Notes: generated by a model from the letters alone, not told the origin. Counted from the first letter of the stretch, positions 27,270 through 36,425 are shown. The stretch is DNA of 64,000 bases from an uncultured Sphingomonadaceae bacterium (GCA_937995515.1 CALKJZ010000014.1:1-64000); one strand, 5' to 3'. Numbers and translations are program-made.

Positions 27270-28346
27270 TCAGCCGCCGCGGCGCACCACGATATCCACC
27301 CGGCGCGCATTCTCGAGCGTCGTTGTCGTGTCGGTCGTCTCGGGCGGCTTTTCGAGCTCGACATTGCCGGCGGGCACGCCCATGGCGGCGAGAGCGGCTG
27401 CCACATTCTGCGCCCGGTTCTTCGACAGTTCCTCGTTGAAGGCCCGGTCTCCGCGCGGGTCGTTGAAGCCTGAGACCACCAGCCTGTCGGCCGGGTTGGC
27501 ATCGATCCACGCCTTCACCGGCGCCGCCTCGGCGGCAAACTCGGGCGCAACCTCGGCGCTTGCCGTCTCGAAATAGACCGAGACCTTCGGCTGCCCGTTG
27601 ACGGTCGATGCAACCACGCCCGCGCCCTGCGGCACGGGCGGCCCGAACTGGGGCGGCGAGACGGCCGGCGGCGCATCGGTGCCGCGGCTGCCGGCGAGCG
27701 AGCCCACCGTGGCGGCGATGAGGATTGCAACCGCCATCACCCCGACCACACCGAGCCCCACGCTGACAATGCCGCCATCGTCGGGCGCCCGTTCGCGCGC
27801 GCGCGGGTGCCCGGCGCTGGCCATGCCCGCACCATGCAGCGGCATCGCAGCCGCGGCCGCAAGGGGCGCTGCGGCCGCTGCCACAGCCGGCGCTGCAACC
27901 GGCGCCGCCGGCGTCGCGGCGGGCGGCGGAGGCGGCGGAGGCGGCGCGGCTGCGTGCAGGAGATCGGGCTCCGGCCCCGGCTCCGGATCGGGTCCGGCGG
28001 AGGTCGCGGCCGCAGCCGCAGAGCCCGCCACGAACAGGCCGAGCTTTCCGAACCGCTCGGCCAAGAGGTAATAGACCGTCACACGGTTCTTGGTCCGGTC
28101 GGCCTGCATGCGCTCGCCCACCTCGGCGATGGCGGCGTCGAGCTCTGCGTCGTCGAGCGCCAGCCCCAGCTTCTTCCTGAGAAAGCTTTCGCGCACCCGC
28201 TCCGTTTCGGCCGGATCGGTGAACGAGACGAGCGACGCGTCGCGGGATCTAAGCGCGATCCCGCAGTGGCGCACGATGCCGGCAATCGCCGCCTCGTCGG
28301 CATCGGGCACATATTTGCGGACATCGGCTGCCCAGTCCTCGGCCAT
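27270..28346 (-). CDS. DUF2853–OmpA fusion protein
   Basis: A 358-residue protein with three parts. Residues 1-100 are a complete DUF2853 domain (DWAADVRKYVPDADEAAIAG and DRTKNRVTVYYLLAERFGKL), normally a free-standing ~100-residue protein. A low-complexity Pro/Ala linker (about 118-165) follows, then one transmembrane helix (VSVGLGVVGVMAVAILIAATVGSLAG). The C-terminus from about 250 is an OmpA-like peptidoglycan-binding domain with VYFETASAEVAPE, LVVSGFNDPRGD and NEELSKNRAQNVAAAL. The topology implies a cytoplasmic DUF2853 and a periplasmic OmpA domain. ATG 28346 has GGAGGGGA upstream. The function is unknown; the fusion may link a cytoplasmic sensor to the cell wall. Confidence 0.85.
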   Translation of the reverse strand: MAEDWAADVRKYVPDADEAAIAGIVRHCGIALRSRDASLVSFTDPAETERVRESFLRKKLGLALDDAELDAAIAEVGERMQADRTKNRVTVYYLLAERFGKLGLFVAGSAAAAATSAGPDPEPGPEPDLLHAAAPPPPPPPPAATPAAPVAAPAVAAAAAPLAAAAAMPLHGAGMASAGHPRARERAPDDGGIVSVGLGVVGVMAVAILIAATVGSLAGSRGTDAPPAVSPPQFGPPVPQGAGVVASTVNGQPKVSVYFETASAEVAPEFAAEAAPVKAWIDANPADRLVVSGFNDPRGDRAFNEELSKNRAQNVAAALAAMGVPAGNVELEKPPETTDTTTTLENARRVDIVVRRGG

Positions 28347-28540
28347 GGCTGTTCCCCTCCAGACCTGCCGATCCTCCTGGCTGGCCCACGGGGCTGTGCC
28401 GCGGCAGGCTGCCGCAACCTAGCCGCACCTTGTGGAGCGGTAAAGCGGTACGCCCGCAGCCACAGCGCCTTTGCCCGCGCCCGCCTGCCCGCGCCCGCGT
28501 GCCGATGCGCCCTTGCCCTTGCACCCTGGCCCGCGCAGCG

Positions 28541-29317
28541 TCAGCCCGCCGCGCGGCGGACGGGGAGCAGAAGCGGCGCGCCATCGGGTGCGGTGCCGCG
28601 CCAGACCGGAATGTCATAGGCAGCCTCCAGCACGTCCGGGCGGAGGACCGCATCGGCCGGCCCGCCGGCAAGAAGGCGGCCCGCACGAAGAAGGAGCACC
28701 CGGTCGGCCACCCGCGCGGCATGGGTGAGATCGTGCAGCACCAGCGCCACCCCGGTGCCCGCTGCCGCCACCGCTTTCAGCCGGGCCAGCATGTCGGCCT
28801 GGTGGGCGGGATCGAGACTTGCAAGCGGCTCGTCGGCCAGCAGCCAGCGCGGCTCCCCGGCGAGCACGCGCGCGAGCAGCACCCGCGCCTGTTCGCCGCC
28901 GGAAAGCCGCAGCACCGGGCGTGCGGCAAGCTGTGCCGTGCCGGTCATCTCCATGGCCGCGTCGATGGCCGCCTCGTCGGCCGCCGCCGGGCCGAAGCGG
29001 CCGCGGTGCGGTGCGCGGCCGAGGCCGACGAGGGTGCGCGCGTCGATATCCCAGTGGATTTCGGCGCGCTGCGGCAGCAGGCCGATGGCCTGCGCGCGGG
29101 TGCGCGCGGGCATGCCGGCCACGTCCGTGCCGTCGAGCAGCACCCGGCCGGCATCCGGCCGGCGCAGGCCGGCAAGGCACGACAGCAGCATCGACTTGCC
29201 CGCGCCATTCGGGCCGAGGATGACGGTGATGGCGCCCGAGGGCAGTTCGCCCGAGATGCCCGCGAGGATCGGGCGGCCCTGGAGCGCCAGCGACACCGCC
29301 TCGGCAGCGAGCGCCAT
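28541..29317 (-). CDS. btuD: Cobalamin ABC transporter ATP-binding protein
   Basis: The 258-residue ATPase of a FecCD-type importer. It has Walker A GPNGAGKSMLLS, the Q-loop in IGLLPQRAEIHW, signature LSGGEQARVLLARVLAG, Walker B WLLADEPLASLDP and switch His in LVLHDLTHAARVAD. Sequence alone does not separate heme, siderophore and B12 systems; assignment to B12 comes from the riboswitch and BtuB at the head of the same operon. It starts on the last base of the permease stop (TGATG). Confidence 0.88.
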   Translation of the reverse strand: MALAAEAVSLALQGRPILAGISGELPSGAITVILGPNGAGKSMLLSCLAGLRRPDAGRVLLDGTDVAGMPARTRAQAIGLLPQRAEIHWDIDARTLVGLGRAPHRGRFGPAAADEAAIDAAMEMTGTAQLAARPVLRLSGGEQARVLLARVLAGEPRWLLADEPLASLDPAHQADMLARLKAVAAAGTGVALVLHDLTHAARVADRVLLLRAGRLLAGGPADAVLRPDVLEAAYDIPVWRGTAPDGAPLLLPVRRAAG

Positions 29318-30288
29318 CAGGCAAGCTCCCGGCGCATGCGCAGGAGGAGCATGAGGAAGAAGGGCGCGCCGACGAGCGACATGACAACGCCAAGCCGCAG
29401 CTCGGAGACGGTGGGCAGGCTGCGCACCAGCGTGTCGGCAACGAGCACGAGGAGCGCGCCAGCCAGCGCCGCGGGAAGCAGCACCGCCGAAGGGCGGCTG
29501 CCGACGAGGGGGCGCACGAGGTGCGGCACGATGAGCCCGACGAAGCCGATGATCCCGGCAACCGCCACCGAGGCGCCCACCAGCAGGCCGACGCCCAGGA
29601 TCATCCGCCATTGCAGGCGGCGCATGTCGATGCCGAGCGAGCGCGCGGCCGTCTCGCCGAGCGTCAGCGCATCGAGCGCGGGCACCGTGCCCGCAAGCGC
29701 GAGCGCGCCGGCGAGCATCAGCGGCAGCGCGACCGCCACGTCGCGCCAGCTGCGGTCCACCAGCGCGCCGATCAGCCAGTTGACGATTTCCGCCGTTGCA
29801 AAGGGCGTGGGCGCGATGCTGATGAGGAGCGTGGTCAACGCGCCCGTGAGGCTCGAGAGCAGGAGGCCCGCGAGCGTGAAGAGGATGATGCTGGCTGACC
29901 GGCCGACCACCAGCGCCAGCGCGGCCATGCCGGCGGCCGCACCGGCCAGCGCGAAGCCCGGCAGCACCAGCGCCGAGACGTCGGCGCCGAAATAGAGCGA
30001 GGCGACCGCGCCGAGCGCAGCCGACGACGAGACGCCAAAGAGGCCCGGGTCGGCGAGCGGATTGCGCAGATAGCCCTGCATCGCCGCGCCGGCGAGGCCG
30101 AGCGCAGCGCCGATGGTCACGCAGAGCACCAGTCGCGGCAGGCGCAACTCGATGATGATGAGCTGGCCGAGACCGCCGCCCAGCCACTCCGAGGGGCTGA
30201 CCGGCACCTTGCCGGCCATGAGCGAGACGGGCGCTGCCACCAGCAGCGCGGCGGCAAGGCCGAGGCTGAGCCGGGTGCTAGCGGGCAT
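29317..30288 (-). CDS. btuC: Cobalamin ABC transporter permease (FecCD family)
   Basis: A 323-residue inner-membrane permease with about 9-10 helices. FecCD-family landmarks are RLPRLVLCVTIGAALGLAGA, MQGYLRNPLADPGLFGVSSSAALGAV, the central GESAARSLG-like LGETAARSLGIDM and GFVGLIVPHLVRPLVG. ATG 30288 (MPASTRLSLG) overlaps the 3' end of the binding-protein gene by 11 bases; the upstream ATG at 30330 would overlap more and is less likely. Partner of the downstream ATPase and the upstream binding protein. Confidence 0.9.
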   Translation of the reverse strand: MPASTRLSLGLAAALLVAAPVSLMAGKVPVSPSEWLGGGLGQLIIIELRLPRLVLCVTIGAALGLAGAAMQGYLRNPLADPGLFGVSSSAALGAVASLYFGADVSALVLPGFALAGAAAGMAALALVVGRSASIILFTLAGLLLSSLTGALTTLLISIAPTPFATAEIVNWLIGALVDRSWRDVAVALPLMLAGALALAGTVPALDALTLGETAARSLGIDMRRLQWRMILGVGLLVGASVAVAGIIGFVGLIVPHLVRPLVGSRPSAVLLPAALAGALLVLVADTLVRSLPTVSELRLGVVMSLVGAPFFLMLLLRMRRELA

Positions 30289-31111
30289 GGGCAGCGGCGC
30301 GGCCGGCTGCGAAATGGTCGAGCGCGGCAATGATGGTCGGCCCGGCGCAGAACATCAGCCGGGCCGGTGTGGGGACGACGGCGATCCGCGCGCCCAGCTC
30401 TGCCACCACCGGATGATCGAGCAGCCGGTCGCCCTCGCCCCGCCGGTCGCCGGCATAGAGGATGGCGGGCGGTGCCGCGACCAGCCGCTCGAGCCCGAGG
30501 ACGCCCCAGGCCCCGAGCCCATGGTCGGCGGCGCTGTTGGCATGCCCGCTTGCGGCAAGGAGCTCGTCGATGAGCGTGCCGGGCCCGGGCACCAGCCCGC
30601 CCCCCTGCCAGACCAGGGCGGAGGCGGGCGGCGGCGCCGCCTGTGCGCGCGCGCGCGCCTCGGCCTTGCGGATGCGCGCGGCCAGCGCCGCCGCGCGCGC
30701 CTCCTGGCCGAGGATCCGGCCAAGCCCCACAATCTGCGCCTCGCTCTCGGCGATGCTGGCCGGCACCGGAAGGGTGACGAGCGGGATGCCGAGCCGCCGC
30801 AGCGCGGCAAGTGTCGAGGGCGCGACATGCGGGCCTGCGATCACGAGATCGGGCCGCGCGGCCAGCACCTCCTCCGCCGTGCCGGTGGTGGCGGGAAAGC
30901 GCGCCGCCCAGCCCGCGGGAACAGAGCTTGCGCGCGGGTCCTTCGAATAATGGCTGATGGCGCGGATCTGCCGGTCGTCGGCAATCTCGCGCAGCAGGGC
31001 ATCGGCGCACGGGTTGATAGAGACGACGCGTTGCGGCCGCTCGGGAAAGGGCGCCGGATCCGGCAGCGCGCCGCCGCAGGCGGCCAGGAGCAGGGCCGGC
31101 ACGAGGGCCAC
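30278..31111 (-). CDS. btuF: Cobalamin-binding (BtuF-like) substrate-binding lipoprotein
   Basis: A type III periplasmic binding protein of about 277 residues, with VVSINPCADALLREIADD, AARPDLVIAGPHVAPSTLAALRRLGIPL, QIVGLGRILGQE and a C-terminal LEPLV-like GLERLVAAPPAILYAG segment. The start is a GTG at 31111, giving VALVPALLLAACGG with a lipobox, so it is probably a lipoprotein; there is no ATG in range, and a longer CTG-initiated form with a more basic N-terminus (upstream RGRRCGRGPWAR) would make a better signal peptide. The gene follows btuB by about 60 bases. Confidence 0.82.
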   Translation of the reverse strand: MALVPALLLAACGGALPDPAPFPERPQRVVSINPCADALLREIADDRQIRAISHYSKDPRASSVPAGWAARFPATTGTAEEVLAARPDLVIAGPHVAPSTLAALRRLGIPLVTLPVPASIAESEAQIVGLGRILGQEARAAALAARIRKAEARARAQAAPPPASALVWQGGGLVPGPGTLIDELLAASGHANSAADHGLGAWGVLGLERLVAAPPAILYAGDRRGEGDRLLDHPVVAELGARIAVVPTPARLMFCAGPTIIAALDHFAAGRAAAHAR

Positions 31112-31170
31112 TGCGGCCCGGGCCCAGGGCCCGCGCCCGCAGCGGCGCCCGCGCGCCCGTGCCGCCCCTG

Positions 31171-33060
31171 TCAGCCGAGCCTCCAGCGCAGGCCGCCGAA
31201 GGCGGCCCGCCCGGGTGTGCCATAGAGGCGCACCGTCTCGTAGCGCTCGTCGAACAGGTTCTCGATGCGCCCGAACAGCTCGAAGCCGCGGCCAATGGCA
31301 TAGGCCGCGCGCAGGTCGAGAAGCGTGTAGCCCGCAAGCCGGTTGCGGTTGGCGGCATCGTCGAAGCTGTCGCCCGTCACGCTCACAGTGGCGCCGAGCG
31401 ACAGGCCGGGGGGGGTCGCCCAGTCGATGGTGGCAAAGAGGCTCTCCTTCGGGCGGCGTGCGAGGCGCCGGCCGCTCGTGCGGTCCGCTGCATCGACATG
31501 GGCATAGCCGGCGCGCACCGCGAGGCCCTCCATCGGCGCGAGCCCGAGCGTCACCTCGAGGCCGTCGGCGCGTGTTCGGGCCACATTGTCGTAGGTGCCA
31601 AAGGGCCGGCCGGTGCAGATGGGCGAAGGGTTTCCAAAGCAGGAGACGAAGACGATCTGGTCGCGGACGTCGCGGCGGAACAGGGTGGCGGAGACCTCCG
31701 CCCTGCCATCCAGCAGGCGCTGTGCCAGGCCTGCGTCGATGCTCCGCGCGCGCTCGGGCTGCAGTCGGGTGTTGCCGAAATCGCTGAACAGCTGGAACAG
31801 CGAGGGCACCTTGAACCCCTCGCCATAGCTTGCGCGCACGATCGTGGCCCCTGCGTTGGGGGTGAAGCTGCCGCTTGCCGCAAGGACGGTCGTGCCGCCG
31901 AAACTGTCGCTGTCGTCGTGGCGCAGGCCAGCGGCCACGAACAGGCCCGCGACCGGCCGCAGCTCCAGCTGGCTGTAGATGCTGTCGAGCCGCGCGCGTG
32001 CGCGCGAGACGGGCCCGCCGAAGCTCTGCGCGCGGTAGCGGCTCGTTTCGCGCTCGAGCCCGAAGGTGGCGCTGAGCCACGGCGCGATCGCGGCGATCCC
32101 CTGATATTCCAGCCGCTCGTTGCGGCCGAGCGAGTCGAAGGTGATGCGAGGGGTTGCATCCGGGTTTTCATTCTCGCGCGCGATGCTCGTGAGGGCAAAG
32201 GCGAACCGGTTGCGCAGCCGGCCCCCGAACAGGCCGAGGTCGAGGCCGGAATAGCCCACGAACTGCCGCGTGCGGCTGACCTCCAGCGTGTCGGCAAAGC
32301 GGAAGGCGGGCGGCGGGAAGCCGTCGATGTCGGTCCTGCCATCGGACCAGAAGCCGCGCAGGTCGGCCGAAAGATTCTCGGCAATGTCCACCCGCAGCCG
32401 GCCGTTGACGGCGAGGTTCCGGAACCCGTCGCGCTCGATGCCGCCGCGGCGCTCGCTGAAGGCGGAGATGCCGTCGGTTGCATACCAGCCGGCCCCGAGG
32501 CTGGCCGCCACCGGCCCGACCCGCCCCGAGACATTGCCGACCACCTCGCCGGTGTTGCGGAAGCCCGCCTCGGCGCGCGCGCTGGCCGCGAGCGTATCTG
32601 TCGGCTCGGCGGTGATCATGTTCACAACGCCGCCAATCGCCTGGCTGCCCCACAAGACCGACTGCGCGCCGCGCACCACCTCGATCCGGCTGATGTTGCC
32701 CACCAGCAGCGGGCCGAAGTTGAACCCGCCGCCGGGCGCGGCCGGGTCGTTGACCTTCACGCCATCGATGAGCGCAACCGTCTGGTCGGAATCCGCGCCG
32801 CGGATGTTGACCGAGGTGACAGTGCCCGGGCCGCCGTTGCGCGCAACCGTGATGCCGGGCACCAGCCGCAGCGCATCGGCGATGCTGACCTGCTGCAGCC
32901 GCCGCAGGTCGGCCGTGTCGATGACGCTGACCGACTGGCCGACGGCTGCGAGCGGCGCCGGAGCCCGGGTGGCGGTCACCACCAGCTGCTCGCCTGCCTG
33001 CTCGGCGGCCGCAGCCGGTGCCGGCAGGAGGAGGGCGGAGAAGAGATACCAAGAGCGCAT
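31171..33060 (-). CDS. btuB: TonB-dependent vitamin B12 receptor
   Basis: A 629-residue outer-membrane receptor importing cobalamin with TonB energy. It has a signal peptide ending APAAAAEQ, a TonB-box-like EQLVVTATRAPAPLAAVGQS, the plug with IADALRLVPGITVARNGG, VNIRGADSDQTVALIDGVKVND and RIEVVRGAQSVLWGSQAIGGVVNM, and a C-terminal strand ending FGGLRWRLG. The size and plug motifs match BtuB. ATG 33060 is preceded by GGGGACTGAAC. A cobalamin riboswitch lies in the 430-base leader, so expression should fall when B12 is plentiful. It heads btuB–F–C–D. Confidence 0.93.
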   Translation of the reverse strand: MRSWYLFSALLLPAPAAAAEQAGEQLVVTATRAPAPLAAVGQSVSVIDTADLRRLQQVSIADALRLVPGITVARNGGPGTVTSVNIRGADSDQTVALIDGVKVNDPAAPGGGFNFGPLLVGNISRIEVVRGAQSVLWGSQAIGGVVNMITAEPTDTLAASARAEAGFRNTGEVVGNVSGRVGPVAASLGAGWYATDGISAFSERRGGIERDGFRNLAVNGRLRVDIAENLSADLRGFWSDGRTDIDGFPPPAFRFADTLEVSRTRQFVGYSGLDLGLFGGRLRNRFAFALTSIARENENPDATPRITFDSLGRNERLEYQGIAAIAPWLSATFGLERETSRYRAQSFGGPVSRARARLDSIYSQLELRPVAGLFVAAGLRHDDSDSFGGTTVLAASGSFTPNAGATIVRASYGEGFKVPSLFQLFSDFGNTRLQPERARSIDAGLAQRLLDGRAEVSATLFRRDVRDQIVFVSCFGNPSPICTGRPFGTYDNVARTRADGLEVTLGLAPMEGLAVRAGYAHVDAADRTSGRRLARRPKESLFATIDWATPPGLSLGATVSVTGDSFDDAANRNRLAGYTLLDLRAAYAIGRGFELFGRIENLFDERYETVRLYGTPGRAAFGGLRWRLG

Positions 33061-33228
33061 GTTCAGTCCCCATCTGGCACATCACCAAAGGGGCCGGGCG
33101 GATGCGGTTCCCGCGCGCACATGTTCGCGTGCCGAGGGCAATCCCCCGCGCGCACGACCCCCAACTGTGTCGCCTCGCGAGGAAATCCCCGATCACGCGG
33201 CACACCCTGTCCGCGCGACTGAGCGACC

Positions 33229-33420
33229 GCAGCAGGCAGGTCTCCTGGCTCTCGGGTCAGTGCCGCCCGTCCCGCCTTCCCGGAGGAGCTCCAGTGGCAT
33301 GTGGGGCGGGGGCTCGCCGATCACAGTTGCAGGGGCAGCCCCGGCCTGCGGGCCGGCCGGGGTCCTCGCCGGCCGTTCCGCTCCCGGGTTCCCTTTTCAT
33401 CCCATCGCTGGGAACCTGCT
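33229..33420 (-). promoter_or_regulatory. Cobalamin riboswitch
   Basis: The minus strand shows the conserved B12-riboswitch blocks in order: GATGAAAAGGGAACC near 33386-33410, GCGGAAC, GAGGACCCC, GCTGCCCCTGCAACTGTGAT, the CCACTG element, CGGGAAGGCGGGACG, and the B12 box GCCAGGAGACCTGCC at about 33236-33252. It lies upstream of btuB in the same orientation, with about 170 bases of expression platform before the start codon; no obvious terminator T-run is present, so control of translation is more likely. The remaining part of the 33061-33493 gap holds a small hairpin CTGGCA/TGCCAG just after the TonB receptor gene and presumably the promoter. Confidence 0.95.
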
Positions 33421-33493
33421 GCACCCCGCCCCCTAGGCGGTCAGTCCGGCGCTGGCAAGGTGTTCTTCCGGTGCCAGGGCAGCCCGGGCCCGC

Positions 33494-36223
33494 TCAGTAG
33501 GTAAAGCGCAGGCCGCCGACATAACGGCGTCCGAAGGTTTCGAACTCGTAGGTGTAGATGGTCTTGCCCTGGAAGCGCCGGCCCGGGCTGTCGAGCAGGT
33601 TCGACGCATCGAAATAGGCCTCGAGCCTCGGTGTTACGGCGTAGCGGATGGAGAAGTCCAGCCGGTCCTGCGACGACCAGTAGAGATCGTAGGCGCCCTC
33701 GAGACCGGGGATGTCGGTGCCGGGCCCGCTGCCGATGAGATCGAGCCACTTGGTGCGGAACTGGTAGGAGAGCTTGGCCGAGATCCCATATTGCTCGAAA
33801 TAGGGCCCCACATTGAGCACCCAGCGCGACGTGCCCGGAAGCGGCACGCGCCGCCCGTCGGGCGTGGTCGCGCGGCTCAGGTTGTAGGTCGCGTTGGTCT
33901 GGATCCCGAAGCCGTCGATGAACCGCTCCTGCCCGGTGAGCCCGCCCAGCTGCACCTGCAGTGCAGCCTCGAAGCCCATGAGATAGCCGCTTCCGCCGTT
34001 GATGGTGGACAGCAGCTGGAAGTCGGCAAACTCGGGCCCGAGGAGATCCGGCCCGGCGCGCTGCGCGCCGTCGAAGAGCACGTCGGTTGCCTTCTTGTAG
34101 TAGGCCCCGAGCGAGACGAACCCGCGCGGGCGCAGATACCATTCGAAATAGGCATCCACGCCCCACACCTTTTCCGGCTCCAGCAGCGGGTTGCCGCCGG
34201 AGATGGTCTGCGCCGAGGTGTCGACGACAAAGTTCGGCCGGAACAGCGGGTAGTCGGCGCGCGCGGCGCCGGTCGAGAGTGTGAAGCGCAGCTTGGTGTC
34301 CGCGGTCGGCTCGAAGTTGAAGTGGACCGAGGGGAAGACGAGCGTCGAGTCGGACTGAACGGTCAGCGGTACGAAGCCGGAGCCAACGCTCCGGTTGCCG
34401 GTGGAGCGGTTCTTCACATGCTCGACCCGGGCGCCGTAGAGGATGCTGCCCCAGTCGAACTTCGACAGGCCCATGAGATAGGCTGCGAACACCTGCTCGC
34501 GCACCTCGTAGAAGTTCGTCTCGTTGAACACGAAGGTGCCGCCGGCAGCGGCAGCAGACTGGGTGATGCCGATCGTCTTGGCCGGGTCATAGTTGGTGAA
34601 GGTGAAGCCGGGCTTCAGCGTGCCGCGGAACGGATCGGTGCCGGCGATGAAGCCAAGGTCGCGCGGGATGCCGGCGGCGACGATGTTGGCGGCGCGGAAA
34701 TCGAGGAGCCGCTCGTCGCGGCTCTTGGTGCGCTGGTCGAAGCGGAGCCCGAACGACAGCCGCGTGTCGCCGCCGAGAAGCGCGTTGTTCCAGCCGAGGT
34801 CGATCTTGGCGGTGTAGGCGTCGGTCGGCTCGCTGAGCCGCCTGTCCCGCGCCCGGTTGAGGCTGAGCGGGAAATCCTCGATCCGGGTGACCGGCGCGCC
34901 GCGCGCGAAGAGGTTGCCCGGGTTGACGACGGTGCGGAACAGCGCAACCGGGAAGAAGTCCGGGTTCGCGGTGTCATAGTCCACCGTCGTCCGGTTGGCC
35001 GCACCGCTCGGCGCCGTATATTCCAGCGCCGAGGGCCGGTTGCCCTTGTCGAGCGAGCGGGTGTAGTTCAGCCGCCAGCTTACGTCCCAGTCGCCGAGAT
35101 CGTGGTCGCCGGAAAGCGTGTTGGTGAAGATCGACTGGCGCGGCCGGTCGTCGCGCGTGTCGTGCAGGATGGCGAGGCCGTAGACGGTGCCCGAAAACGG
35201 TGTGTTGCCGGTGCAGATGTCGGCGTAGCCGGTGGTTCCGGCCGGCGGCTGCGGGTTGACCGACGGGCAGGGCAGCGGGCTGTTCGGGATCTGGCTGCGG
35301 CCCGTGTCATAGTTGAACCGCCAGGCCGAGCGCGCCTCGTCGTCGGTGAAGATGGTGTAGATCGACGAGACGCCGAGCCGGTGCTCGGGGCTGGGGCGCC
35401 ATTCGAGGCGGCCCGAGAGCGACCAGTTGGTGCGGGTGAGGCGGTAGAACTTGTACTGCGTCCGCCGCGGCCACACCCGCTCGAGGCTGCCCGGCCGCCG
35501 GTCGCGCGGCTCGTAGATCCAGTCCGTCTCGAAATTGTCGGTGATCATGTCGCGCTCGAAGTAGGTGCCCGACAGCACCAGCCCCAGCTCGCCATCGCCC
35601 AGCGCAAAGCGGTTGGCATAGACCGCCGAGCCCTCATACTCCCAGCGGTTGCCCTTGTCGGAGATGCCGCCGCCTGCCTTCAAGGCGATCCGCATGTCCG
35701 GATAGTCGAACGCCGAGCGGGTAATGATGTCGACGTTGCCGGCAATCGTTTCGCCCGGCATGGCGGGGGTTACCGCCTTGTTGACGATGATCTGCGAGGC
35801 GATCGCGGCCGGAACCGAGTCGTAGCGTGTCACCCGGCCCTCGGGGCTCACCACATTGAGGCCGTCGAAGGCAAGGGTTGACCAGCGGTTGGGCGCGCCG
35901 CGGATGCTGATGTAGCGGCCCTGCCCCTGGTCGTTCTCGATCGCAATGCCCGGCAGGCGGGCGATCGCCTGGCCCACATTCTGGTCGGGAAGCCGGCCAA
36001 TCCCGTCGGCCGCCACAACCGAGACCAGCGACGGGGATTCGCGCTGCACGCGAAGCGCAGCTTCCTCGGATTCGCGGATCGGGCGGCTGCCCACCACCAC
36101 GATCTCCTCGGCCTCGACCGAGTCCACGGCCTGCGCGAGGGCCGGCCCGGCAGCAAGCGCCGCCCCGAGAGCGGGGAGGCAGGCGCCAAAGAGAAGCGGA
36201 TGGATGAGCAACCGGACTGGCAT
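33494..36223 (-). CDS. Large TonB-dependent receptor, probable organophosphate/phytate uptake
   Basis: A 909-residue receptor of the sphingomonad/Caulobacter type. It has a signal peptide (LLFGACLPALGAALAAGPALAQA), a TonB-box-like EEIVVVGSRPIRESEEAALRVQ, a plug with IGRLPDQNVGQAIARLPGIAIE, RYISIRGAPNRWSTLAFDGLNV and MPGETIAGNVDIITRSAFD, and a barrel ending GRRYVGGLRFTY. It is divergent from a phosphatase and a beta-propeller phytase across a region with a Pho box. TonB receptors beside phytases are a known arrangement in Sphingomonadales and Xanthomonas. Substrate is inferred from context; there is no sequence motif for it. Confidence 0.88.
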   Translation of the reverse strand: MPVRLLIHPLLFGACLPALGAALAAGPALAQAVDSVEAEEIVVVGSRPIRESEEAALRVQRESPSLVSVVAADGIGRLPDQNVGQAIARLPGIAIENDQGQGRYISIRGAPNRWSTLAFDGLNVVSPEGRVTRYDSVPAAIASQIIVNKAVTPAMPGETIAGNVDIITRSAFDYPDMRIALKAGGGISDKGNRWEYEGSAVYANRFALGDGELGLVLSGTYFERDMITDNFETDWIYEPRDRRPGSLERVWPRRTQYKFYRLTRTNWSLSGRLEWRPSPEHRLGVSSIYTIFTDDEARSAWRFNYDTGRSQIPNSPLPCPSVNPQPPAGTTGYADICTGNTPFSGTVYGLAILHDTRDDRPRQSIFTNTLSGDHDLGDWDVSWRLNYTRSLDKGNRPSALEYTAPSGAANRTTVDYDTANPDFFPVALFRTVVNPGNLFARGAPVTRIEDFPLSLNRARDRRLSEPTDAYTAKIDLGWNNALLGGDTRLSFGLRFDQRTKSRDERLLDFRAANIVAAGIPRDLGFIAGTDPFRGTLKPGFTFTNYDPAKTIGITQSAAAAGGTFVFNETNFYEVREQVFAAYLMGLSKFDWGSILYGARVEHVKNRSTGNRSVGSGFVPLTVQSDSTLVFPSVHFNFEPTADTKLRFTLSTGAARADYPLFRPNFVVDTSAQTISGGNPLLEPEKVWGVDAYFEWYLRPRGFVSLGAYYKKATDVLFDGAQRAGPDLLGPEFADFQLLSTINGGSGYLMGFEAALQVQLGGLTGQERFIDGFGIQTNATYNLSRATTPDGRRVPLPGTSRWVLNVGPYFEQYGISAKLSYQFRTKWLDLIGSGPGTDIPGLEGAYDLYWSSQDRLDFSIRYAVTPRLEAYFDASNLLDSPGRRFQGKTIYTYEFETFGRRYVGGLRFTY

Positions 36224-36281
36224 CGGTCCCCCTGACCTCTTGTCGTTTGTCCGGACCTAGATCCTGCTGCACTGCAGCGGC

Positions 36282-36310
36282 GTGACAGGGCGGTGAAGTT
36301 TCCGTGACAG
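36282..36310 (-). promoter_or_regulatory. Pho box (PhoB-binding site)
   Basis: Three heptamers, GTGACAG, GTGAAGT and GTGACAG, follow each other with 4-base spacers, giving the exact 11-bp period of PhoB half-sites (CTGTCAY when read on the minus strand). The orientation fits activation of the TonB receptor, whose start is 59 bases away; the phosphatase–phytase genes start 116 bases away on the other side and may share it. Binding by PhoB is inferred from the pattern only. Confidence 0.8.
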
Positions 36311-36425
36311 GGCGCGGCACGGGTGCAAATGTGTCTTGCGCGCAACAGGCATAAGGCTATGGCCGGTGACGTGTGCAACGGGCGCGCCAATGGCCGCGCC
36401 GCGGGGAGGACGAACGGGGGCGCGC

